Positions 18,389 through 28,606 of a stretch of DNA of 64,000 nucleotides are shown in pieces; position 1 is the stretch's first letter, and each line of letters starts with the position of its first letter. The stretch comes from Tardiphaga robiniae (GTDB lineage: Bacteria; Pseudomonadota; Alphaproteobacteria; Rhizobiales; Xanthobacteraceae): NCBI RefSeq assembly GCF_013359755.1, contig NZ_JABMCJ010000083.1, positions 186,001 through 250,000 of the forward strand, given 5' to 3'. The notes below the pieces were generated by a model. The model had not been told where the DNA came from. It worked only from the letters and a program-made list of their open reading frames with translations, and ran no database searches. The position numbers were made by a program, and so were the translations under genes.

Positions 18389-19357
18389 CTACTCGACCTT
18401 GGCACCCGCTGTCTTGACCACCTGGCCCCATTTTTCCGACTCGGCGCGCAGAAACGCAGCGAATGCGTCGCCGGATAACGTGCCGGGCTCGGCGCCGACA
18501 TCGGCGAGACGTTTCGCCATGTCGGGGTCCTTCAGCACCTTGGTCACTCCGTCGATCAGCATCTTCGTCACATCCGGCGGCATCTTGGCCGGCGCGACGA
18601 GGCCAAACCATGACGACGCCTCGAAATTCGCGACACCCGCCTCCGCCATGGTCGGCAGCTCCGGGAACAGAGGCGAGCGCGCTGCGCCGGCCACGGCAAT
18701 CGCGCGGATCGTGCCGCCCTGAACCTGCGGACGAATGGCCGGCATGTTGTCGAACATCATCGGGATCTGACCGGCGATCAGGTCATTCATCGCCGGCGCC
18801 GCGCCGCGATACGGCACATGCACGATATCGATGCCGGCGCGTGCCTTCAGCAGCTCTCCCGCCAGATGATTGGTTGATCCCAAGCCGGACGAGCCGAAAT
18901 TGAGTTTGCCCGGCGACGCCTTGGCGAGCGCGATCAGCTCAGCCACCGTCGTCGCCTTCACGCCGGGATTGACCGCCAACACGATCGGAACCGATGCGAT
19001 CAACGCCACCGGCGTGAAATCCTGCGCGGGATTGAAGGGGAGTTGCGCGTAGAGCGACTGATTGACCGCGAGCGGTCCGGGCGCCGTCAGCAGCAACGTA
19101 TAGCCATCGGCGGGCGAGCGCACGACGGCATCCGCGCCAATGTTGCCGCCGCCGCCGGCACGGTTGTCGATCACCACCGACTGTCCCCAGAGCTCCTGCA
19201 GCTTGGTGCCAAGCAAGCGGGCAACGACGTCGTTCGATCCGCCGGCGGGAAACGGCACCACGATCTTGATGCCGCGTTCGGGAAACCCTGCATGGGCAAC
19301 CTGGCTGACCAGCGAAACCATGACCAGAGCCACCAGTGCAGAAACCACGTGCCGCAT
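18389..19357 (-). CDS. Bug-family (TTT) substrate-binding protein
   Basis: A 322-residue periplasmic binding protein. It has a signal peptide (MRHVVSALVALVMVSLVSQVAHAG), then FPERGIKIVVPFPAGGSND, the Bug signature, and SPADGYTLLL and FGSSGLGSTNHLAGELL. It is the second Bug-type protein in the window, similar in length to the first at 3554 but clearly divergent. ATG 19357 is preferred over TTG 19369 because GGAGG immediately precedes it at a proper distance. It is followed by the CMD gene (36-nt gap). It faces an amidohydrolase/GntR pair across a shared promoter region and probably imports the cluster's substrate or senses it. Confidence 0.88.
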   Translation of the reverse strand: MRHVVSALVALVMVSLVSQVAHAGFPERGIKIVVPFPAGGSNDVVARLLGTKLQELWGQSVVIDNRAGGGGNIGADAVVRSPADGYTLLLTAPGPLAVNQSLYAQLPFNPAQDFTPVALIASVPIVLAVNPGVKATTVAELIALAKASPGKLNFGSSGLGSTNHLAGELLKARAGIDIVHVPYRGAAPAMNDLIAGQIPMMFDNMPAIRPQVQGGTIRAIAVAGAARSPLFPELPTMAEAGVANFEASSWFGLVAPAKMPPDVTKMLIDGVTKVLKDPDMAKRLADVGAEPGTLSGDAFAAFLRAESEKWGQVVKTAGAKVE

Positions 19358-19373
19358 GCGAACCTCCAAATAA

Positions 19374-19399
19374 TCGATTTTTCTTGCTTCGTCGATTTT
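19374..19399. promoter_or_regulatory. Divergent control region with TCGATTTT repeats
   Basis: TCGATTTT occurs at 19374-19381 and again at 19392-19399, 18 bp apart, in the AT-rich gap between the divergent starts at 19357 and 19494. It may be an operator for the GntR-type regulator encoded at 20399, but no palindrome typical of the FCD subfamily was recognised. Confidence 0.25.
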
Positions 19400-19493
19400 A
19401 TGTTGGCACTACTTAAGGCTGTCGTCAAATCGGCTGATTGCCACCGTTTATTTTCAGCGAACAAAGATCGCTTATTTGAAGGGAGTTGCCACG

Positions 19494-20402
19494 ATGAGTG
19501 CGCATACGCCTGGCGCCCCACCGAAGCCCTGCCCCGGCCCCGATCGCCATCCGAAGCGTCCGGCATTCGTGATGCCGCGTGGTGCCTGCGATACCCATGT
19601 CCACGTCTTCGGTCCGCAGGCCGAATTTCCGTTCAGCGAACAGCGCAGCTACACGCCCGAAGACTGCACCTATGACGACCTGATGCAGCTCCACGAAACG
19701 CTCGGGATCAACCGCGCCGTCATCGTGCATGGCGGTGCTCACGGCACCGACAATCGTGCGACCCTTGCGGCCCTCGACCTCAATCCGAAACGACTGCGCG
19801 GGGTGGCGGTGATCCCGTCGGGCCTGCCGCAGCAGGAGCTCGAAGACATGCACCTCCGCGGCATGCGGGGCTGCCGCATGTCCACCGTCGTCAGCGGCGG
19901 CGCATCCTTTGCGCATCTGGCGGGCCTCGCGGACGAGACCTTCGATCTCGGCTGGCATCTCGTGCTGCATTTCAACAAAGCGAGCGAACTGGTCGATGTC
20001 GCGCCTCAACTGATGCAGGTCCGCAGTCCGTTCGTGCTGGATCACCTCGCCCGGATCAGCGCCGCGGAAGGCGTCGATTCCGAACCGTTCCAAACCTTGC
20101 TGCGATTGCTCGACACCGACCGCTGCTGGATCAAGCTCGCCAGCCTGTATCGCCTCTCTGCAGAGCCCTATCCGCATCGCGACATGCTGCCGATGATCGC
20201 GTGCGTGGTCGAAGCGCGTCCCGACCGCATCCTCTGGGGCAGTAACTGGCCACATCCGATCTGCCCGGTCGCGATGCCGAACGATGGCGACCTCGTCGAT
20301 CTCATCCCGCTCTGGCTGCCGGATCCCAAAGCGCAGCAATTGGCACTGGTGGATAATCCGGCTTCGCTTTACGGCTTCGAGAGCATCGGACAGGCATCAT
20401 GA
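19494..20402 (+). CDS. Amidohydrolase, 2-pyrone-4,6-dicarboxylate hydrolase-like
   Basis: A 302-residue Amidohydro_2 (TIM-barrel) protein. The first metal-ligand motif is CDTHVHVFGP, the conserved FVLDHLARI follows, and the C-terminal RILWGSNWPHP stands at the place of the catalytic Asp, here Asn, as in some members of this branch. Family relatives hydrolyse 2-pyrone-4,6-dicarboxylate or related lactones in lignin-derived aromatic catabolism. ATG 19494 is chosen since GAAGGGAG precedes it; a TTG at 19476 is also in frame. It overlaps the GntR gene by 4 nt (ATGA), so the two are translationally coupled. Confidence 0.82.
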   Translation: MSAHTPGAPPKPCPGPDRHPKRPAFVMPRGACDTHVHVFGPQAEFPFSEQRSYTPEDCTYDDLMQLHETLGINRAVIVHGGAHGTDNRATLAALDLNPKRLRGVAVIPSGLPQQELEDMHLRGMRGCRMSTVVSGGASFAHLAGLADETFDLGWHLVLHFNKASELVDVAPQLMQVRSPFVLDHLARISAAEGVDSEPFQTLLRLLDTDRCWIKLASLYRLSAEPYPHRDMLPMIACVVEARPDRILWGSNWPHPICPVAMPNDGDLVDLIPLWLPDPKAQQLALVDNPASLYGFESIGQAS

Positions 20403-21085
20403 GCACCGCACACACCACTACGGCCGGCGCGATCCCGACCACATTGTCCACCACGCTCGTCGCCCGCTTGCGGGACTCCATCATGCGCGGCGACCTACTG
20501 CCGGGCAGCAAACTCAATCTTGATCGCCTGCGCACCGCCTTCGGCGTCAGCCTCAGCCCGCTGCGCGAAGCGCTGTGTCGTCTGGAGAACGACGGACTCG
20601 TCGCGCTGATCGACCAGCGCGGCTATCGCGTCACGCCGGTCTCGGCGAGCAATCTCGCCGAAATCATCCGGCTACGCGTCGAACTCGAAGGCCTCGCCGT
20701 CAAGGAAGCCATCGAACACGGCGATGTCGCCTGGGAAGGACGCGTGCTCGGCTCGCTGCATCAGCTCAGCCGCTGCAAGCGCGGCTCACGCTCAGCCGCC
20801 GAGCAGGAAGCCTGGGAGATTGCGCATCGCGCCTTCCACGCCGAACTGATCTCGGCGTGCCAGATGCCGTTGCTGCGGCAGTTCTGTGCGACGCTGCACG
20901 ACCAGAGCGATCGCTATCGTCGCATCTTCCTGAAGAAGCATCAGCCGGATCGCGATGTGCCTGCAGAACACACGGCCATGGCCCATGCGATGATCGAGCG
21001 GCGCACGCGCGATGCAACACGGATCCTGCGCGAGCATATCGAACGCACGGGTCGGAATATCCAGGCGGTGTTGCCCGCCGAATAG
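20399..21085 (+). CDS. GntR/FadR-family transcriptional regulator (FCD domain)
   Basis: A 228-residue regulator. It has an N-terminal winged helix ([19 protein letters not shown], then [19 protein letters not shown] and [12 protein letters not shown]) and a C-terminal helical FCD ligand domain with metal-binding histidines in [12 protein letters not shown] and [11 protein letters not shown]-like helices. FCD regulators are usually repressors released by an organic acid. Its translational coupling to the amidohydrolase and the divergent binding protein/CMD genes suggest that it controls this whole cluster. An IS630 relic follows. Confidence 0.9.
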   Translation: MSTAHTTTAGAIPTTLSTTLVARLRDSIMRGDLLPGSKLNLDRLRTAFGVSLSPLREALCRLENDGLVALIDQRGYRVTPVSASNLAEIIRLRVELEGLAVKEAIEHGDVAWEGRVLGSLHQLSRCKRGSRSAAEQEAWEIAHRAFHAELISACQMPLLRQFCATLHDQSDRYRRIFLKKHQPDRDVPAEHTAMAHAMIERRTRDATRILREHIERTGRNIQAVLPAE

Positions 21086-21112
21086 ACGCCGGCCGCGGCA
21101 ACAGCTGCACTA

Positions 21113-21640
21113 GTGGATTGACGCTTCCCCCGTTTGATAGGGACGAGGACGAGTTCGGGATTGGCCGTCCAAACAAAGGGCTTTGGATCGGCGTTGGTTT
21201 CGGTAACGAAGCGATCGATGACGGCTTTGAGATCATCCACGGATCGGAACACGCCGCGTTTGAGGCGACGTCTCGCAAGCTTTGCGAAGAAGCCTTCGAC
21301 AGCGTTGAGCCATGATGCCGAGGTTGGTGTGAAGTGGAACGTCCAGCGGGATGCCGGGCCAACCATTCTTGCACCTTGGGATGTTTGTGGTTGGCGTAGT
21401 TGTCGATGATGGCGTGGATCGCCTTCGTGCCGGCACCTGGCCCTCGATGGTGTTGAGGAAGCGGATGAACTTCTGGTGACGCTGGGGCTGCATAATGCGG
21501 CCGATAACGGTGCCGTCGAGGATATTCAGGGCCGCAAACAGAGTGGTCGTGCCGTTCGTAGTCGTGGGTCATCGTCCCGACGCGGCCCTTCTTCATCGGC
21601 AAGCCGGGTTGAGTGCGGTCGAGCGCCTGGATTCAATGAG
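21113..21640 (-). pseudogene. IS630-family transposase remnant
   Basis: The minus strand, read across several frames, gives consecutive pieces of an IS630-type DDE transposase: [16 protein letters not shown], then THDYERH, then [20 protein letters not shown], then [20 protein letters not shown] (second Asp), then [20 protein letters not shown] (catalytic Glu), and a C-terminal [14 protein letters not shown]. At least three frameshifts and a missing N-terminal half make it inactive. No intact terminal inverted repeats could be assigned. It marks a past insertion between the GntR gene and the two-component system. Confidence 0.85.
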
Positions 21641-21779
21641 TCCTGAGCCTCAGCGGCCATATGTAAAAATACGGCAACTCGCGTATTTTGTATTAAGATC
21701 ATCAGGCAAATGAATGCATGGATTCCAATCTTTGATTGGATCTGACTTATATCCTAGCGCCGTTGTAGCGGGGCGATGC

Positions 21780-22442
21780 ATGAGCGGACTGCTGAGGACG
21801 ATCATTGCCGACGATCATGCCTTCATTCGGCAAGGTCTGAAACAGCTTCTGTCGACCGTGGACAGGCTTACGGTCAGTGGAGAAGCGGCGGACGGTGAAG
21901 CCGTTCACCGGCTGCTGAACGAAAGCTCCGCCGATCTTCTCATACTCGATCTCGGCATGCCGGGTGTGAACGGGTTTCAATTCATAGCCAACCTGAGAAC
22001 CGAATGGCCGGAGCTGCGAGTTCTTGTCGTGACCGCCAATGTTGAGCCACGTTCCGTTCGGGCAGCTTTTTCTGCAGGCGCGAATGGCTATTTGACCAAG
22101 AGCGGCGATCCATCCGAACTCATCGCTGCAATCGATGCCATCAGAAAAGGCAACGCCTATGTGGCGGAGGAGGTTCGTTTTGCGGTGGACCAGCATGACG
22201 GCCCGAACGTCTCCCCCGAGCCCACGGCTGCGATCATATCTCCGGTCACGCTTACACGGCGAGAGCGGCAAATCCTGGGGATGATCCCTCACGGTGCCAC
22301 CAGCCGCGACATCGCCAACCGGCTCGGCATTAGCCCGCTGACCGCCCGGAAACATCGCGAGAATCTGATGCGGAAGCTTGATCTGCACAGCGGTGCTGAA
22401 TTGACAGCCTACGCAATTCGTCTCGGCCTTCCAGCGGGCTAG
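21780..22442 (+). CDS. NarL/FixJ-type response regulator
   Basis: A regulator of about 220 residues. It has a receiver domain (TIIADDHAFIRQGLKQLL acidic pair, Asp in LLILDLGMPGVNG, Lys in GYLTKSGDPSEL) followed by a LuxR-type helix-turn-helix (LTRRERQILGMIPHGATSRD, SPLTARKHRENLMRKL). The start at 21780 is chosen from the receiver fold; ATG 21714 is in frame but adds an unconserved leader. The hybrid kinase gene starts 57 nt downstream on the same strand and is the probable partner. Confidence 0.88.
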   Translation: MSGLLRTIIADDHAFIRQGLKQLLSTVDRLTVSGEAADGEAVHRLLNESSADLLILDLGMPGVNGFQFIANLRTEWPELRVLVVTANVEPRSVRAAFSAGANGYLTKSGDPSELIAAIDAIRKGNAYVAEEVRFAVDQHDGPNVSPEPTAAIISPVTLTRRERQILGMIPHGATSRDIANRLGISPLTARKHRENLMRKLDLHSGAELTAYAIRLGLPAG

Positions 22443-22499
22443 CGCAACGGCAACTCGCGAACGAAGCCGCCGCACCTACCGGCGCGCGAAGAGGTTTCG

Positions 22500-24269
22500 A
22501 TGCAAGAAGACAAGATACGCGAGGCGCTCGTCGAGCTTTTGTATCGCAATTCCTACGGGGTGGTGGTCGCCAACATCCTCATCTCCCTGGCGGCAGCGTA
22601 CGTACTGAGGAGCGTCGTATCGGCGAGCTGGTTGATCGGATGGCTCGGCGCATTGTATCTGCTCACTGCCATACGCGTTCTGGCGGCGCGCCGGTTCTTC
22701 AGCCGAGATAGAGAGCCGACGTCCGCGTTGCGATGGGCCTGGCTTGCGGCTGCGTTTTCCTGCGTGTCAGGCCTGCTATGGGGAATGCTCGGCTGGGTTG
22801 GGTTCCTTCCTGAGGCGCCCATTCCTTTTTCATTCACGGTCATTGTCTTGACCGGTCTGATCTGCGGCACAGTTCCGTCGCTCTCGGCCTTTCCGCCTGC
22901 TCTCGTCGGCTCGATCATCGCAACGGTGCTTCCGATCACCGTACGCTCGATTACCAATGGAGGTGACATCTCCGGCGCATATCTCTCCCTGCTTGCGGGG
23001 CTTGTGGCCATCAATCTCTATTACTGCCGCACAACGTACCACATGCTGCGTGAGACCATCAGGTTGCGCCTGGAAAATGTCGAACTGGTGAGCCACCTGC
23101 AGGAAGAACGCGACCGCGCGCAAGCGGCCGATCATGCGAAAACGCGTTTCCTTGCGGCCGCCAGTCATGACCTGCGCCAGCCGATCCATGCCTTGAGTCT
23201 ACTGATCGCCACGCTCGCGGCGCTGGGTCACCGCGGCGCTGTCGCATCCGGCGATGCTCGCGATCTGGCCGGCAAGGCAAAATCCATTGTCGGCAATCTC
23301 AGCGCCCTCCTGAATGGACTGCTCGACATCTCCCGGCTCGATGCCGGCGTCGTCACTGTTGCGAAGGAGACGGTGAATTTGTCCCAACTTTTCAATCAAC
23401 TCGGCAACGAATTCGCGCCCGTGGCGAAGGATCGCGGCCTTGATTGGCGTGTTGTTGAAAGCCGTCTGCTGGTGGACAGCGATCCCATGATGCTGAAACG
23501 GGTTTTGGACAATCTGCTGTCGAACGCTTTTCGATACACGAGATCCGGCGGCGTTCTGCTCGGCTGCCGTAGGCGCGACGCTTCGGTGGAAATCCAGATA
23601 TGGGATACCGGCCCCGGCATCCCCGCAGATCAGCAAGCAATGGTGTTCGAGGAATTCGTACAATTGCAGAACCCGGCGAGGGATCGCGCGCTTGGCCTCG
23701 GCCTTGGCCTCGCCATCGTTCGCCGCACCGCCGTACTGCTGCAACATCCGCTAAAGCTGGTCTCCGTCACCGGGCGCGGCTCGATGTTTTCCGTTACGGT
23801 TCCGATAGCCAGTGCGGTGGAAACTCCTTTGCCCGACAACAAGGCATCACCAGCCGGCATCGCCGTCGGCATCATGGTCGTGGAAGACGAGAGGGATGTT
23901 CTCGATATCATGGTCCAGTTGCTCACACTGCAGGGGCATCGCGTCTATGCCGGCCGATCTGCCGCCGAGGTGCAACAGATTCATGCAGAGGCGATCGAGG
24001 CCGGCGATGCACCGGTCGATCTGATCATTGCCGACTACCGCCTCGGAGATGGGGCTACGGGCCTGGACGTAATCGAGGCTCTTTGCGCCCATATCGGCCG
24101 CTCGGTCCCTGCCGTTATCGTGACCGGCGATACCTCGCCGTCGCGGATCAAGGAAGCCATCGCCAGCGGTCATCGTATTCTGCATAAGCCGATCACCGGC
24201 GAGGAATTGCACGAAGCAATCGTTGCAGCCTGTGTTGACGGCAAGGAATCGATCGATAGCGGTCGCTAA
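22500..24269 (+). CDS. Membrane hybrid histidine kinase with C-terminal receiver
   Basis: A 589-residue protein. About six membrane helices (roughly residues 22-178) form the sensor. A short coiled coil is followed by HisKA with H223 in RFLAAASHDLRQPIHALSLL, a variant typical of kinases paired with NarL-type regulators. The ATPase domain has NLLSNAFRYT, DTGPGIPADQ and LGLGLGLAIV. The C-terminal receiver has VVEDERDVLDIM and the phosphoacceptor D512 in IIADYRLGDGATG. Histidine-to-Asp transfer within the protein, then to the upstream LuxR-type regulator, is likely. The signal sensed by the membrane domain is unknown. Confidence 0.9.
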   Translation: MQEDKIREALVELLYRNSYGVVVANILISLAAAYVLRSVVSASWLIGWLGALYLLTAIRVLAARRFFSRDREPTSALRWAWLAAAFSCVSGLLWGMLGWVGFLPEAPIPFSFTVIVLTGLICGTVPSLSAFPPALVGSIIATVLPITVRSITNGGDISGAYLSLLAGLVAINLYYCRTTYHMLRETIRLRLENVELVSHLQEERDRAQAADHAKTRFLAAASHDLRQPIHALSLLIATLAALGHRGAVASGDARDLAGKAKSIVGNLSALLNGLLDISRLDAGVVTVAKETVNLSQLFNQLGNEFAPVAKDRGLDWRVVESRLLVDSDPMMLKRVLDNLLSNAFRYTRSGGVLLGCRRRDASVEIQIWDTGPGIPADQQAMVFEEFVQLQNPARDRALGLGLGLAIVRRTAVLLQHPLKLVSVTGRGSMFSVTVPIASAVETPLPDNKASPAGIAVGIMVVEDERDVLDIMVQLLTLQGHRVYAGRSAAEVQQIHAEAIEAGDAPVDLIIADYRLGDGATGLDVIEALCAHIGRSVPAVIVTGDTSPSRIKEAIASGHRILHKPITGEELHEAIVAACVDGKESIDSGR

Positions 24270-24566
24270 AATATGTAGCTGCCCACGGATTGGCGATCAC
24301 CCGGCCACGGTTGAGATTATGTCTCGGCGCTGATCTCCCACGGCGGCGCCACCTGCGGCGGCGCAGGGCCTTTCGACATTAGCCTCCTTGCCGACGACGA
24401 AATACGACATCTGCCGTATCGCTCGCGCATGAACCCAGCGATATCGTTCACCCCAACTGGACGCGCTCGAACAGCAGCCGATCTTGAATTCGGCAGTTGG
24501 AAGCAGGAGCGCGCTTTCAAAGTGACAGTCGAATTTTCCAAACGCGTGCAAGAAGGAAATTTGGAG
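24270..24566. other. Intergenic region before a small membrane protein
   Basis: Just under 300 bp with open frames on both strands, but none resembles a known family. No repeat or RNA was recognised. Confidence 0.3.
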
Positions 24567-24746
24567 ATGGCAGTTACCAAGAGCTCCCACATCCGTCGAC
24601 CAACGCCTCCGTCTCCTCTCAAAGCGTGGGCCATCGCTGTCCTGGCTGGCTTCGGCATTTTGCACGTTGTCGGAGGATACATGCTGAACCACGTGTCGAG
24701 TATCCGACCGATCGAAACGGCAACAACGGCGATCCACGGCGACTAG
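24567..24746 (+). CDS. Small single-span membrane protein, unknown
   Basis: A 59-residue protein: a basic N-terminus (MAVTKSSHIRRPTPPSPLK), one hydrophobic helix (AWAIAVLAGFGILHVVGGYM) and a short polar tail. AAGAAGGAAA about 8 nt upstream supports the ATG at 24567 rather than the upstream in-frame ATG at 24429. I do not recognise the family. A similar layout (basic head, one span, short tail) is seen in the candidate at 52202. It is next to a TSUP permease gene but has its own ribosome site. Confidence 0.45.
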   Translation: MAVTKSSHIRRPTPPSPLKAWAIAVLAGFGILHVVGGYMLNHVSSIRPIETATTAIHGD

Positions 24747-24835
24747 ATGGATTTGTTGTTGTCACTTGAGTGAGTTCGGACGCCCCGCGCTGTCCCGCTA
24801 TTGAAGACGATCACCGTTCCAAAGGAAGCGATGCC

Positions 24836-25567
24836 ATGTCAGATATAGCGGCTTATTTGACGCTAAGCGGGGCGGTCTTTGCGGGCGCGTTCGTTTCCGG
24901 CCTTTCCGGGTTTGCGTTCTCGGCGGTCGCCGGTGCTGTCCTGCTACACGTTTTTCCGCCTATGGAAGCTGTGCCATTGATGATGGCTTGCAGCATCACT
25001 GTACAAGCGGCCACTCTGTTTGCGCTACGCAAGAGCATGCAATGGAAAACCAGCCTCGTTTTCATCGCGGGTGGACTGCTGGGCATTCCGATCGCGATCT
25101 ATCTCCTGCAGAATGTGGGTACTGGAACCTTCAGACTGGGTTTTGGAGCTCTCGTATCGCTTTACGCGACATATGCCTTGTTCCGGCCAACGCCTGCCTG
25201 CTCGCGTCAGATGGAGAGCCAGAGCAGAAACGCGCTGGTAGGGTTTGGTGGGGGACTGGTCGGCGGATTGACTGCGATGCCCGGCGCGCTTCCTGCGATC
25301 TGGTGCGACATCCATGGTCTCCCGAAAAATCAGCAGCGCGGTCTGGTTCAACCCTACATAGGGGTGATGCAGCTTTTCGCCCTTGCTCTCATGCTTTCGC
25401 ACCACAGCCTTTCGTTAAAGGTCTTGATCAACTTTGGCATGTCTCTACCCGCCTTGGCTGCTGGAACGGCTTTAGGCATCGTCCTGTTCGGACGGGTCAA
25501 CGAAGCAGCCTTCAAACGAATTATCCTGGGCTTGTTGCTGTTTTCGGGACTTTGCCTTGTGATCTAG
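24836..25567 (+). CDS. TSUP (TauE/SafE-like) membrane permease
   Basis: A 243-residue membrane protein with about seven to eight helices in two halves. Each half opens with the family's glycine-rich pattern (FVSGLSGFAFSAVAG and LVGFGGGLVGGLTAMPGALP). TSUP proteins export or import sulfite, sulfoacetate or other small sulfur or carboxylate anions. The start at 24836 has AAAGGAAG about 8 nt upstream; the frame is open to 24770. No sulfur gene is adjacent, so the substrate is open. It converges with ccmH. Confidence 0.85.
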   Translation: MSDIAAYLTLSGAVFAGAFVSGLSGFAFSAVAGAVLLHVFPPMEAVPLMMACSITVQAATLFALRKSMQWKTSLVFIAGGLLGIPIAIYLLQNVGTGTFRLGFGALVSLYATYALFRPTPACSRQMESQSRNALVGFGGGLVGGLTAMPGALPAIWCDIHGLPKNQQRGLVQPYIGVMQLFALALMLSHHSLSLKVLINFGMSLPALAAGTALGIVLFGRVNEAAFKRIILGLLLFSGLCLVI

Positions 25568-25609
25568 ATGCGAGCTCTCACTAGTCGGCTGCTGGCCGGG
25601 GTCGGCGAA

Positions 25610-26107
25610 CTAAACCGGCTTGTCCTGCACCGTTTCCTTGGCAATCAGCCGCTCGATCCGCGCTTCTTCCTCAGCGGTGAGCTGCATCACGGCATCATCA
25701 TCGCCTGCAGCCCTGCCCCGTCGCCGGTTGTGCCACCACAAGGCGAAGCCGCCGCCGATCAGCACCAGCGGCGTCAGCAGCCACAGCAGCAGCGTATGCA
25801 GGTTGAGGCGCGGCTTCAGCAACACGAATTCGCCATAGCGCGCCACCAGGAAATCCAGCACCTGCTTGTCGCTCTCGCCGGTGGCAATGCGCTCGCGCAC
25901 CAAGAGGCGCAGGTCGCGCGCCAGCGGTGCATCGGAATCGTCGATGGACTGGTTCTGACAGACCATGCAGCGCAGCTCCTTCGACAGGTTGCGCGCGCGG
26001 CCTTCCTGGGCCGGGTCCTTCATGATCTCGTCGGGCTGCACCGCATGCGCGAGCGGCGCAGCGAGCAGGAACATGACGGCGATGAGGCTTGCGACAATGC
26101 GTGTCAC
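25610..26107 (-). CDS. ccmH: Cytochrome c maturation protein CcmH (CycL)
   Basis: A 165-residue thiol reductase for apocytochrome c. The GTG start at 26107 (4 nt after the ccmF stop) gives a signal peptide ending PLAHA. The redox motif is LRCMVCQNQSI (CxxC), in the family's LSKELRCMVCQNQSIDDSDA context, followed by LARDLRLLVRERI and one C-terminal membrane helix (LLLWLLTPLVLIGGGFALWW). It keeps the haem-binding cysteines of apocytochromes reduced for ligation with CcmF. It is the last gene of the ccmIEFH operon. Confidence 0.95.
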   Translation of the reverse strand: MTRIVASLIAVMFLLAAPLAHAVQPDEIMKDPAQEGRARNLSKELRCMVCQNQSIDDSDAPLARDLRLLVRERIATGESDKQVLDFLVARYGEFVLLKPRLNLHTLLLWLLTPLVLIGGGFALWWHNRRRGRAAGDDDAVMQLTAEEEARIERLIAKETVQDKPV

Positions 26108-26111
26108 ACCA

Positions 26112-28094
26112 TCACTCCGCCGGCTGCAGTGCGCGCGATGCCTTGGCCGGCTTCGGCGCGCCGACGCGTAGCCGCCGGTCGGACAGTGACAGCAGCCCGC
26201 CAAAAGCCATCAGCACCGGCCCCCACCAGATCATCAGCACCAGCGGCTTGTGATACATCCGCACGGCGACAGCGCCACCCGCGGCTTCCTCCCCGAGCGA
26301 GATATAGAGCTGGCTGGCGCCGCGCGACAGCAACGCGGCTTCCGTGGTGGAGGACTGCCGCGCCGCGAAGTTGCGCTTCGATGGCGTCATCTCGCCGATC
26401 TCGTCGCCACCGCGCGTCACCCTGAAGCGTGCGATGCTCTCACGGAAATTCGGCCCCTGCCGCTGCGTCACGTCCTTGAGCGTGAGCTCATAGCCGGCAA
26501 GCTTCGCCACATCGTTCGGCTGCATGGTGCCGATATATTCGGTATTCCAGGTGCTCTCGCAGACGATACCGATCAGCGCGACGCCGATGCCGGCATGAGC
26601 AAAGGCCGTGCCCCAGGCCGCGCGCGGCAATCCGCGCGCACGGCGGAACGCCGCACCGAACGGTAAACGAAACAGCATGGTGCGTTCGGCGATATCGACG
26701 ATCGATCCGGAAATGACGAACACGCCGAGCCCGATCGCCAGCGGCGCCAGCGCCGCGCCGCCGGTCGTCCATGCCCAGACCAATGCCACCGCCAGTAGCG
26801 CGGCGATTCCGGCCGCCATCAGCCGCTGCGTCACGCCTCTGAGATCGCCGCGCTTCCACGCCAGCAGCGGCCCGAACGGCATCGCCAGCAGCAACGGCAC
26901 GAACAGCGGGCCGAATGTGAGGTTGAAGAACGGCGCGCCGACAGAGATTTTCTCGCCGGTCAGCATTTCCAGCGCCAGTGGATACAGCGTGCCGATGAAC
27001 ACCGTGGCGCAGGCCGTGGTGAGGAACAGGTTGTTCAGCACCAGCGCGCCCTCGCGCGAGATCGGCGCGAACAGCCCGCCCTGCTTCAGCGATGATGCCC
27101 GCCACATATAGAGCGTCAGGCTACCGCCGATGAACACGCACAGGATCAGCAGGATGAACACGCCGCGCGTCGGGTCGGTTGCAAAGGCATGGACGGAGGT
27201 GAGCACGCCGGAGCGCACCAGGAAGGTGCCCAGCAGCGACAGCGAGAAGGTCAGAATCGCCAGCAGGATGGTCCAGACCTTCAGCGCATTGCGCTTCTCC
27301 ATCACCACAGCGGAGTGCAACAGCGCCGTGCCGGACAGCCATGGCATCAGCGAGGCATTCTCGACGGGATCCCAGAACCACCAACCACCCCAGCCGAGTT
27401 CGTAATAGGCCCAGTAGGAGCCCATCGCGATTCCGAGCGTCAGAAAGATCCACGCCACCAGCGTCCATGGCCGCACCCAGCGCGCCCATGCGGCATCGAT
27501 GCGGCCTTCAATCAATGCGGCGACGGCGAAGGAGAATGCGATGGAGAAGCCGACATAACCGAGATAGAGCATCGGCGGATGCACCGCGAGGCCGATATCC
27601 TGCAGCACCGGATTGAGATCGCGGCCCTCGAGCGGCGGCTGTGCCAGCCGCAGGAACGGATTCGAGGTCATCAGGATGAACAGATAGAACGCCGCGGCGA
27701 TCCAGCCCTGCACCGCCAGCACATGCGCGCGCAGCGACAGCGGCAGATTATTGCCGAAGGCGGCGACGAGCCCGCCGAACAGTGCGAGGATCGACACCCA
27801 CAGCAGCATCGAGCCTTCGTGGTTTCCCCACACGCCGGTGATCTTGTAGAGCAACGGTTTTGCGGAGTGCGAATTCTCGAACACATTGGCGACCGAGAAA
27901 TCCGACGTGACGTAGAGCGTCGTCAGCGCGAGAAACGACAGCCCCGCGAACAGCAGCTGCGCCAGTGCCGTGGAGCGCGCGACATTCATCAATGCGGGAT
28001 CGCGCAGGCGCGCACCGATGATCGGCACCGTCGACTGGATCAACGCCAGCGCCAGCGCTAGCACCAATGCATAGTGTCCCGCTTCGGCAATCAC
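26112..28094 (-). CDS. ccmF: Haem lyase CcmF (CycK)
   Basis: A 660-residue polytopic membrane protein of full family length, with about 14-15 helices. The tryptophan-rich haem-handling WWD motif is seen in [18 protein letters not shown], with flanking conserved histidines (for example [11 protein letters not shown] and [12 protein letters not shown]). It takes haem from holo-CcmE and ligates it to CxxCH apocytochromes in the periplasm. The start overlaps the ccmE stop by 4 nt. Its end is 4 nt from the GTG start of ccmH, so the operon is tightly coupled. Confidence 0.97.
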   Translation of the reverse strand: MIAEAGHYALVLALALALIQSTVPIIGARLRDPALMNVARSTALAQLLFAGLSFLALTTLYVTSDFSVANVFENSHSAKPLLYKITGVWGNHEGSMLLWVSILALFGGLVAAFGNNLPLSLRAHVLAVQGWIAAAFYLFILMTSNPFLRLAQPPLEGRDLNPVLQDIGLAVHPPMLYLGYVGFSIAFSFAVAALIEGRIDAAWARWVRPWTLVAWIFLTLGIAMGSYWAYYELGWGGWWFWDPVENASLMPWLSGTALLHSAVVMEKRNALKVWTILLAILTFSLSLLGTFLVRSGVLTSVHAFATDPTRGVFILLILCVFIGGSLTLYMWRASSLKQGGLFAPISREGALVLNNLFLTTACATVFIGTLYPLALEMLTGEKISVGAPFFNLTFGPLFVPLLLAMPFGPLLAWKRGDLRGVTQRLMAAGIAALLAVALVWAWTTGGAALAPLAIGLGVFVISGSIVDIAERTMLFRLPFGAAFRRARGLPRAAWGTAFAHAGIGVALIGIVCESTWNTEYIGTMQPNDVAKLAGYELTLKDVTQRQGPNFRESIARFRVTRGGDEIGEMTPSKRNFAARQSSTTEAALLSRGASQLYISLGEEAAGGAVAVRMYHKPLVLMIWWGPVLMAFGGLLSLSDRRLRVGAPKPAKASRALQPAE

Positions 28095-28600
28095 TGCAAA
28101 ACACTCTGTTTTGCAGGGGTCACCACGGGCTTGGCGGCGCCCTGCGACATCACCGGCTTGCCGCCCTCGCCTTCCTGCCAGCGCCCCTGTTTCTTGAGCG
28201 CGTCAGCGACTTCCTTCGGCATGTAGTTCTCGTCATGCTTCGCCAGCACCGTATCGGCCTTGAACACGCCCGACGCATCCATCGCGCCTTCGGCGACAAC
28301 GCCCTGCCCCTCGCGGAACAGATCCGGCAGGATGCCCTTGTAGTTCACCGGCAAGGTTGCGCCACCATCGGAGACCTTGAAGCTCACGGCGAGATTATCG
28401 CCGCGCACCAGCGAGCCCTGCTCCACCATGCCGCCGAGGCGAAAGCGCTTGCCAACGGGGATCTGCTTTTCGGCAACCATCTGCGGCGTCGAGAAGAACA
28501 CGATGGAGTCGCGCAGCGCGTTCAGCACCAGCCCGGCCGCGATGGCGAGCACCACCAGCGCTCCACCTATCATCGTCAATCTTCGCTGCTTGCGCGTCAT
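28091..28600 (-). CDS. ccmE: Haem chaperone CcmE (CycJ)
   Basis: A 169-residue periplasmic haem chaperone with an N-terminal membrane anchor ([20 protein letters not shown]) and an OB-fold domain. The covalent haem-binding histidine is in [11 protein letters not shown], followed by the conserved tyrosine; [23 protein letters not shown] is typical of the family. It carries haem from CcmC to CcmF. It overlaps ccmF by 4 nt and begins 6 nt after the ccmI stop. The C-terminal tail is extended and charged, as in related rhizobial forms. Confidence 0.96.
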   Translation of the reverse strand: MTRKQRRLTMIGGALVVLAIAAGLVLNALRDSIVFFSTPQMVAEKQIPVGKRFRLGGMVEQGSLVRGDNLAVSFKVSDGGATLPVNYKGILPDLFREGQGVVAEGAMDASGVFKADTVLAKHDENYMPKEVADALKKQGRWQEGEGGKPVMSQGAAKPVVTPAKQSVLQ

Positions 28601-28606
28601 TGGAAG

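Noticed and set aside
24297-24737. Minus-strand 146-codon frame opposite the small membrane protein
   Set aside because: No motif, no ribosome site and an irregular composition; the plus-strand 59-codon gene has a ribosome site and a clear membrane helix.
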